64,000 nucleotides of DNA from NCBI GenBank assembly GCA_947259075.1, contig CAMYKQ010000057.1, positions 62,001-126,000 of the forward strand, given 5' to 3'. The DNA comes from an uncultured Gammaproteobacteria bacterium. GTDB lineage: Bacteria; Pseudomonadota; Gammaproteobacteria; DRLM01. Under the pieces are notes generated by a model that saw only the letters and a program-made list of their open reading frames with translations, was not told the DNA's origin and searched no databases. The position numbers were made by a program, and so were the translations under genes. How positions within the stretch are numbered: the first letter of the stretch is position 1; every line of letters starts with the position of its first letter. Positions 60,102-64,000 of this stretch are shown one piece after another.

Positions 60102-61922
60102 ATGCGTCCTTCCGATTCACCCACCCCGCCCCAAAGCCGCCGCGACTTGAAGGTGATCCGCACCCTCCTGCCCTATCTGTGGGAATACCGCGGCCGGGTG
60201 GTATTCGCCCTGGGCTGCCTGGTGCTGGCCAAGGTCGCCAATGTCTCCATCCCCCTGATGCTCAAGGGCATCGTTGACAGCCTCGACGCCACCCGCAACC
60301 CGGTGCTGATGCTGCCCGTCGCCTTCCTCATCGGCTACGGCGCCATGCGCCTGGCCAGCTCTGCCTTCGGCGAACTGCGCGACGCCATCTTCGCCAAGGT
60401 CACCCAGCGCGCCATCCGCCGCGTGGCCCTGCAGGTCTTCCGGCATTTGCACAATCTGGCGCTCAAATTTCACCTGGAACGCCAGACCGGCGGCGTCTCG
60501 CGCGACATCGAGCGCGGCACCCGCGGCATCAGCTTCCTGCTCACCTTCATGTTGTTCAACGTGCTGCCCACCCTGGTGGAGATCGGCTTGGTGGCGCTCA
60601 TCCTCTTCATCAATTACGACGCCGCCTTCGCCCTCATCACCTTCGGCACCATCTCGGTGTACATCGCCTTCACCCTCATCATCACCGAATGGCGCATGAA
60701 ATTCCGCCGCACCATGAACGAGATGGACTCCAAGGCCAACACTCGCGCCATCGACAGCCTGCTCAATTACGAGACGGTGAAATATTTCAGCAACGAGGAC
60801 TACGAGGCCAAGCGCTACGACGACAACCTCGCCGTGTGGGAACAGGCGGCCGTGCGCAACCAGACCTCGCTCTCCCTGCTCAATTTCGGTCAGGGCGCCA
60901 TCATCGCCCTCGGCATCACCTGGCTGATGTACCTCGCCGCCGACGGCGTCGCGACCGGCAGTCTCACCATGGGCGACCTGGTGCTCATCAACGCCTATTT
61001 ACTCCAACTGTTCATCCCCATGAACTTCCTCGGCTTCGTCTACCGCGAGATCAAACACTCGCTGGCCGACATGGAAAAAATGTTCAGCCTGCTCGATCAA
61101 AACGCCGACGTGCAAGACAAACCCGGCGCGCAAGATTTAATCGTGGGCGACGGCGCGCTGCGTTTCGAACATGTGCAATTCAGCTACAACCCCAAGCGAC
61201 AAATCCTCTTCGACATGGATTTTGAAGTCCCCGCCGGCCACAAAGTCGCGGTCGTCGGCCACAGCGGCTCGGGTAAATCCACCCTCGCCCGCCTGCTGTT
61301 CCGTTTCTATGACATCAACGGCGGCCGCATCCTCATCAACGGCCAAGACATCCGCGAGGTCACGCAAAAAAGCCTGCGCGCCGCCATCGGCATCGTGCCG
61401 CAGGACACCGTGCTCTTCAACGACACGATTTATTACAACATTCAATACGCCCAACCCGAGGCCGCGCGCGACGACGTCATCCGCGCCGCCAAGATGGCGC
61501 ACATCCACGACTTCATCGAATCCCTGCCCGAGGGTTACGAATCCATGGTGGGCGAACGCGGCCTCAAACTCTCGGGCGGCGAAAAACAACGCATCGCCAT
61601 CGCCCGCGTGATCCTGAAAAATCCGCGCATCCTCATCTTCGACGAGGCTACCTCGGCGCTGGATTCCAAATCCGAACAGGCCATCCTCGCCGAACTGCGT
61701 AACGTCGCCACCAACCACACCACCCTGGTCATCGCCCATCGCCTCTCCACCATCGTCGACGCCGAACAAATCCTAGTGATGGATCAGGGCCGCATCATCG
61801 AACGCGGCTCGCATCAACAACTGCTCGCGCAACAAGGCAGCTACGCGCATATGTGGGCGCTGCAACAAGAGGAGCGGAAAAAGGGCGGCGGCGAGGCCGT
61901 GTCGCCCGTAGCGAGTGAATGA
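60102..61922 (+). CDS. Atm1-type ABC transporter, fused permease and ATPase
   Basis: A 606-residue half-transporter resembling the Atm1/HMT1/ABCB7 branch, which exports glutathione- or sulfur-containing compounds and relates to metal and Fe-S handling. The permease part (about residues 20-320) has six membrane segments with HNLALKFHLERQTGGVSRDI and DSLLNYETVKYFSNEDYEAK, both typical of this branch. The ATPase has GHSGSGKSTLARLLFRFYD, LSGGEKQRIAIARV, ILIFDEATSALDSKSE and IAHRLSTI. It is in a solo position downstream of the candidate small RNA gene, which is transcribed away from it. Confidence 0.93.
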   Translation: MRPSDSPTPPQSRRDLKVIRTLLPYLWEYRGRVVFALGCLVLAKVANVSIPLMLKGIVDSLDATRNPVLMLPVAFLIGYGAMRLASSAFGELRDAIFAKVTQRAIRRVALQVFRHLHNLALKFHLERQTGGVSRDIERGTRGISFLLTFMLFNVLPTLVEIGLVALILFINYDAAFALITFGTISVYIAFTLIITEWRMKFRRTMNEMDSKANTRAIDSLLNYETVKYFSNEDYEAKRYDDNLAVWEQAAVRNQTSLSLLNFGQGAIIALGITWLMYLAADGVATGSLTMGDLVLINAYLLQLFIPMNFLGFVYREIKHSLADMEKMFSLLDQNADVQDKPGAQDLIVGDGALRFEHVQFSYNPKRQILFDMDFEVPAGHKVAVVGHSGSGKSTLARLLFRFYDINGGRILINGQDIREVTQKSLRAAIGIVPQDTVLFNDTIYYNIQYAQPEAARDDVIRAAKMAHIHDFIESLPEGYESMVGERGLKLSGGEKQRIAIARVILKNPRILIFDEATSALDSKSEQAILAELRNVATNHTTLVIAHRLSTIVDAEQILVMDQGRIIERGSHQQLLAQQGSYAHMWALQQEERKKGGGEAVSPVASE

Positions 61923-62093
61923 TGTAATCCCCTTACGGAGAGAACGTGCGGTTATCACCCGCGGGCAACACGGGCAGCCTCCGCGACAAGGGCTGGAGAT
62001 TATCAATCCTAAGCGCTGCGTAGTGACACACCCTCTCCGGCAAATTGCCTCATATTTTCAATCAAACAGCAGCGGCAACAACGACACCTTGAT

Positions 62094-62327
62094 ATGATCA
62101 TCCCCCATCAACAACTCAGCCCCGAGGCCCTATTAGGGCTGATTGAAGATTTCGTCACCCGCGACGGCACGGATTACGGCGAGCGCGAAGTGCCGCTGGC
62201 CACCAAGGTGGCGCAGGTGCGGCGGCAACTCGAATCGGGCAGCGCGGTGATCGTGTTCAACGAAGAAGATGAGAGCTGCATGATTCTTCTCAAGGAACAG
62301 TTGCCGGCGGTGCCGGGGCCTGAGTGA
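62094..62327 (+). CDS. yheU: YheU-family (UPF0270) protein
   Basis: A 77-residue protein matching YheU: MIIPHQQLSPEALLGLIEDF, VTRDGTDYGEREV, KVAQVRRQLESGSAVIVFNE. The family is widespread in gammaproteobacteria and has no established function. In E. coli yheU lies near ABC transporter gene yheS; here it follows an unrelated ABC gene by about 170 bp, and that gap holds no clear terminator. Confidence 0.9.
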   Translation: MIIPHQQLSPEALLGLIEDFVTRDGTDYGEREVPLATKVAQVRRQLESGSAVIVFNEEDESCMILLKEQLPAVPGPE

Positions 62328-62730
62328 GCTTGTTGATGATTGGGGATATGCAACACCAAGCTCAAACACACGAGCTCGCCGTTTAGAATTTGAACGCTGA
62401 CGGCGCGGCCGGACGCTATTATCATGGGGCCATGACCCGTGGGACAGGCCGCGCCGTACCGCCACTGACTGCATCCGTTCAGATCATAGAGGCTCATCCA
62501 CCACCTCGCTGTGCCAGAGCCTTTTTACCCATTTCTAGGCACAACCTCACACAATGATTTGGGCATTTTTACGTGCACCAGCCACGTATTTTTCCTAGCT
62601 TACATCAACGGCAAGGCAGGACTATCTTGCCTCATCCCTTCGGTACCCGTGGGAATAGCGGGGCGTCCCTGTCACGCACCACAGCCAGATTCAAGGACGC
62701 AACACATTGCATCTCGTTTAGGAGGATTAC
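62328..62730. other. Intergenic stretch with a GC-rich inverted repeat
   Basis: About 400 bp without a supported gene. GGCGCGGCC (62402-62410) and GGCCGCGCC (62447-62455) form a 9-bp stem around a 36-nt loop that contains ATGGGGCCATGACCCG. It may be a regulatory structure or a REP-like remnant; nothing else was recognised. Confidence 0.4.
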
Positions 62731-63786
62731 ATGAACACCTTGGACGTCACCCTGAAACTGAACAACCTGCACTGCTTTGAAGAAGGCGACGGCATCGGCA
62801 GCGCGGAACCCTATTTGTGGACGGTGTTTTTCAAGATCGACGGTGACACCACCGTGGTCAACACCAGCCTCAGCCTGCAGGGCAGCGCCACGGTGGTGAC
62901 CACACCCGGCAATCACCGCAACCTGCCCAACCACGACGTCGACCCGGGCGAGAACGTGCCCATTCCCGGCGTCATCGGTGAATTCAAGACCCAACTCAAA
63001 CCCATACTCTTGCAACAACCCATAGGCGATATGAAAGAAGTAGGCGGCGTGGTCGGCGTCATTGCCGTGTTGATGGAAGAGGACAACACGCCCAACTCCG
63101 CCATCGCCAAAGGCCACGACGCCCTCAACAAGGCCGTGCGCGACAGCCTCAACGCCCTCATCCCCACCCTCAACTTCACCCACCAGGCCCCCACCGACGC
63201 GGAGATCGAGGCGCTGAAGAAAAAGATCGGCGACACCGTGACCAAGGCCATTTCAAATAATGTGAGCATCTGGAGCTGGCTGGGCGGCTTCGGCAATATG
63301 GACGACAAAATCGGCAGCGAGGTCTTCCGCTTCTCGCACGAAGAACTCGAGGCGCGCGGCGTGAGCGGCATCAGCATCCGCAAGCGCTTCAAGAATCACG
63401 GCGACTGGGAAATTCAGGGCCGCATCACCGCCCCTCCCTTGAATGTGACCACGGGCGGTTTACGCGTCACGCTCAGCGGCGTGCCCGCCACCCTCACCAC
63501 CAGCCCCGTGCGCGTCACCGGCCCGGGTTTCAGCCGCGCGCTCAACAAAACCACCACCCTCACCGGCCTGGTGCCCGGCAACTACACCCTCACCGCGAAC
63601 GGCTTCACCACCGGCCAGATCAACAAACCGACCTGCCGGATATTCACCCCTTCAATCGCAACGAAACAAATCACCGTGAACAGCGGCCAGACCGCCAGCG
63701 TCGGCGTGGCCTATACCTCGCAACGCTGTGACGCGGTGGACATCCGGGAACGCGGCGCGGCGGCTGCGAGTGTGGCGAGTGAGTGA
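62731..63786 (+). CDS. Uncharacterised 351-residue protein
   Basis: I do not recognise a family. No signal peptide is visible. The N-terminal domain begins VTLKLNNLHCFEEGDGIGSA with YLWTVFFKIDG, suggesting a beta-sandwich. A helical middle (about 110-200) has AEIEALKKKIGDTVTKA. From about 235 a beta-rich region contains LTGLVPGNYTLTANGF and VNSGQTASVGVAYTSQ, like PEGA or carboxypeptidase-regulatory-like units of surface proteins. GGAGG stands 5 nt before the ATG, so translation is well supported. It is not in an operon with yheU, since 400 bp separate them. Whether it is secreted by a non-Sec route cannot be said. Confidence 0.72.
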   Translation: MNTLDVTLKLNNLHCFEEGDGIGSAEPYLWTVFFKIDGDTTVVNTSLSLQGSATVVTTPGNHRNLPNHDVDPGENVPIPGVIGEFKTQLKPILLQQPIGDMKEVGGVVGVIAVLMEEDNTPNSAIAKGHDALNKAVRDSLNALIPTLNFTHQAPTDAEIEALKKKIGDTVTKAISNNVSIWSWLGGFGNMDDKIGSEVFRFSHEELEARGVSGISIRKRFKNHGDWEIQGRITAPPLNVTTGGLRVTLSGVPATLTTSPVRVTGPGFSRALNKTTTLTGLVPGNYTLTANGFTTGQINKPTCRIFTPSIATKQITVNSGQTASVGVAYTSQRCDAVDIRERGAAAASVASE

Positions 63787-64000
63787 GGCGGGGTTTATGT
63801 GAACCATTAAGCATATGCTCTACGGGCTGATGGAGAATAAATGCGCGGGCACGGGCTGCGTGCCCACGCTGCATGACTCAAAGCGGCCATGAAGAGCCGT
63901 TCGCCAAGGACCAGGTCGACGCCCGGTCCATACTGAAAGCAGACATGCAGGAATAAAATTTATCAGTGCACTGCTGACCATAAATCGCCGCTGATAAAAT

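Overview
The window looks like about 64 kb of chromosome from an environmental gammaproteobacterium. The evidence is a GC-rich composition, the conserved order tig-clpP-clpX-lon-hupB with a tRNA block upstream, fmdB-DUF502-aspS, pgeF-rluD next to bamD, a yheU gene, a DUF5062 gene and two GlyGly-CTERM tails. Genus cannot be read from the sequence. No rRNA genes or CRISPR arrays were seen.

Layout. 1-8.9 kb is a core proteostasis block on the minus strand: tRNA-Pro, -Arg, -His and -Lys, a diguanylate cyclase, tRNA-Leu, trigger factor, ClpP, ClpX, Lon, HU and tRNA-Val. lon has a heat-shock (sigma32-like) promoter and hupB a near-consensus sigma70 promoter. 9-11.8 kb carries a VOC protein, an MFS transporter and chorismate synthase.

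12-25.7 kb is an accessory island whose predicted products are all secreted. Two neighbouring paralogues and a beta-helix protein run leftward. A two-domain fusion of the same paralogous family, a 1116-residue Asp-box/FN3 protein, a GlyGly-CTERM protein, a 95-residue exported protein and a possible distant family member run rightward. I do not recognise this family; it is the best candidate here for something undescribed. The GlyGly-CTERM tails suggest handling by rhombosortase and type II secretion, but neither is encoded in the window.

26-36.5 kb holds metabolic and RNA-related genes: a sorbosone-dehydrogenase-like protein, MEKHLA, an ABC exporter, RluF, a spermidine-synthase-like protein, VF530, an RRM protein, DUF5062, DbpA, a VIT/CCC1 transporter, a methyltransferase and a thiamine-binding protein. 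36.7-46 kb is a mobile and toxin region. A truncated IS110 transposase is interrupted by a RAYT-type element with perfect 24-bp inverted ends. Next comes a 2179-residue SpvB/RHS protein ending in an ADP-ribosyltransferase-like toxin tip, followed by a probable immunity gene with ATGA overlap, a small secreted protein and two copies of a MITE-like repeat.

46.5-64 kb returns to core genes: an FKBP isomerase, deformylase, GcvR, a ZIP transporter, PgeF, RluD, a BamD-like SPOR lipoprotein, BamD, a nitroreductase, NadA, AspS, DUF502, FmdB, an Atm1-type ABC transporter and YheU. The spaces between them hold REP-like palindromes, an 8/9-bp minisatellite, a tandem 183-bp duplication and a possible small RNA. 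Start codons were chosen from visible Shine-Dalgarno sequences, so several differ from the longest open frame.
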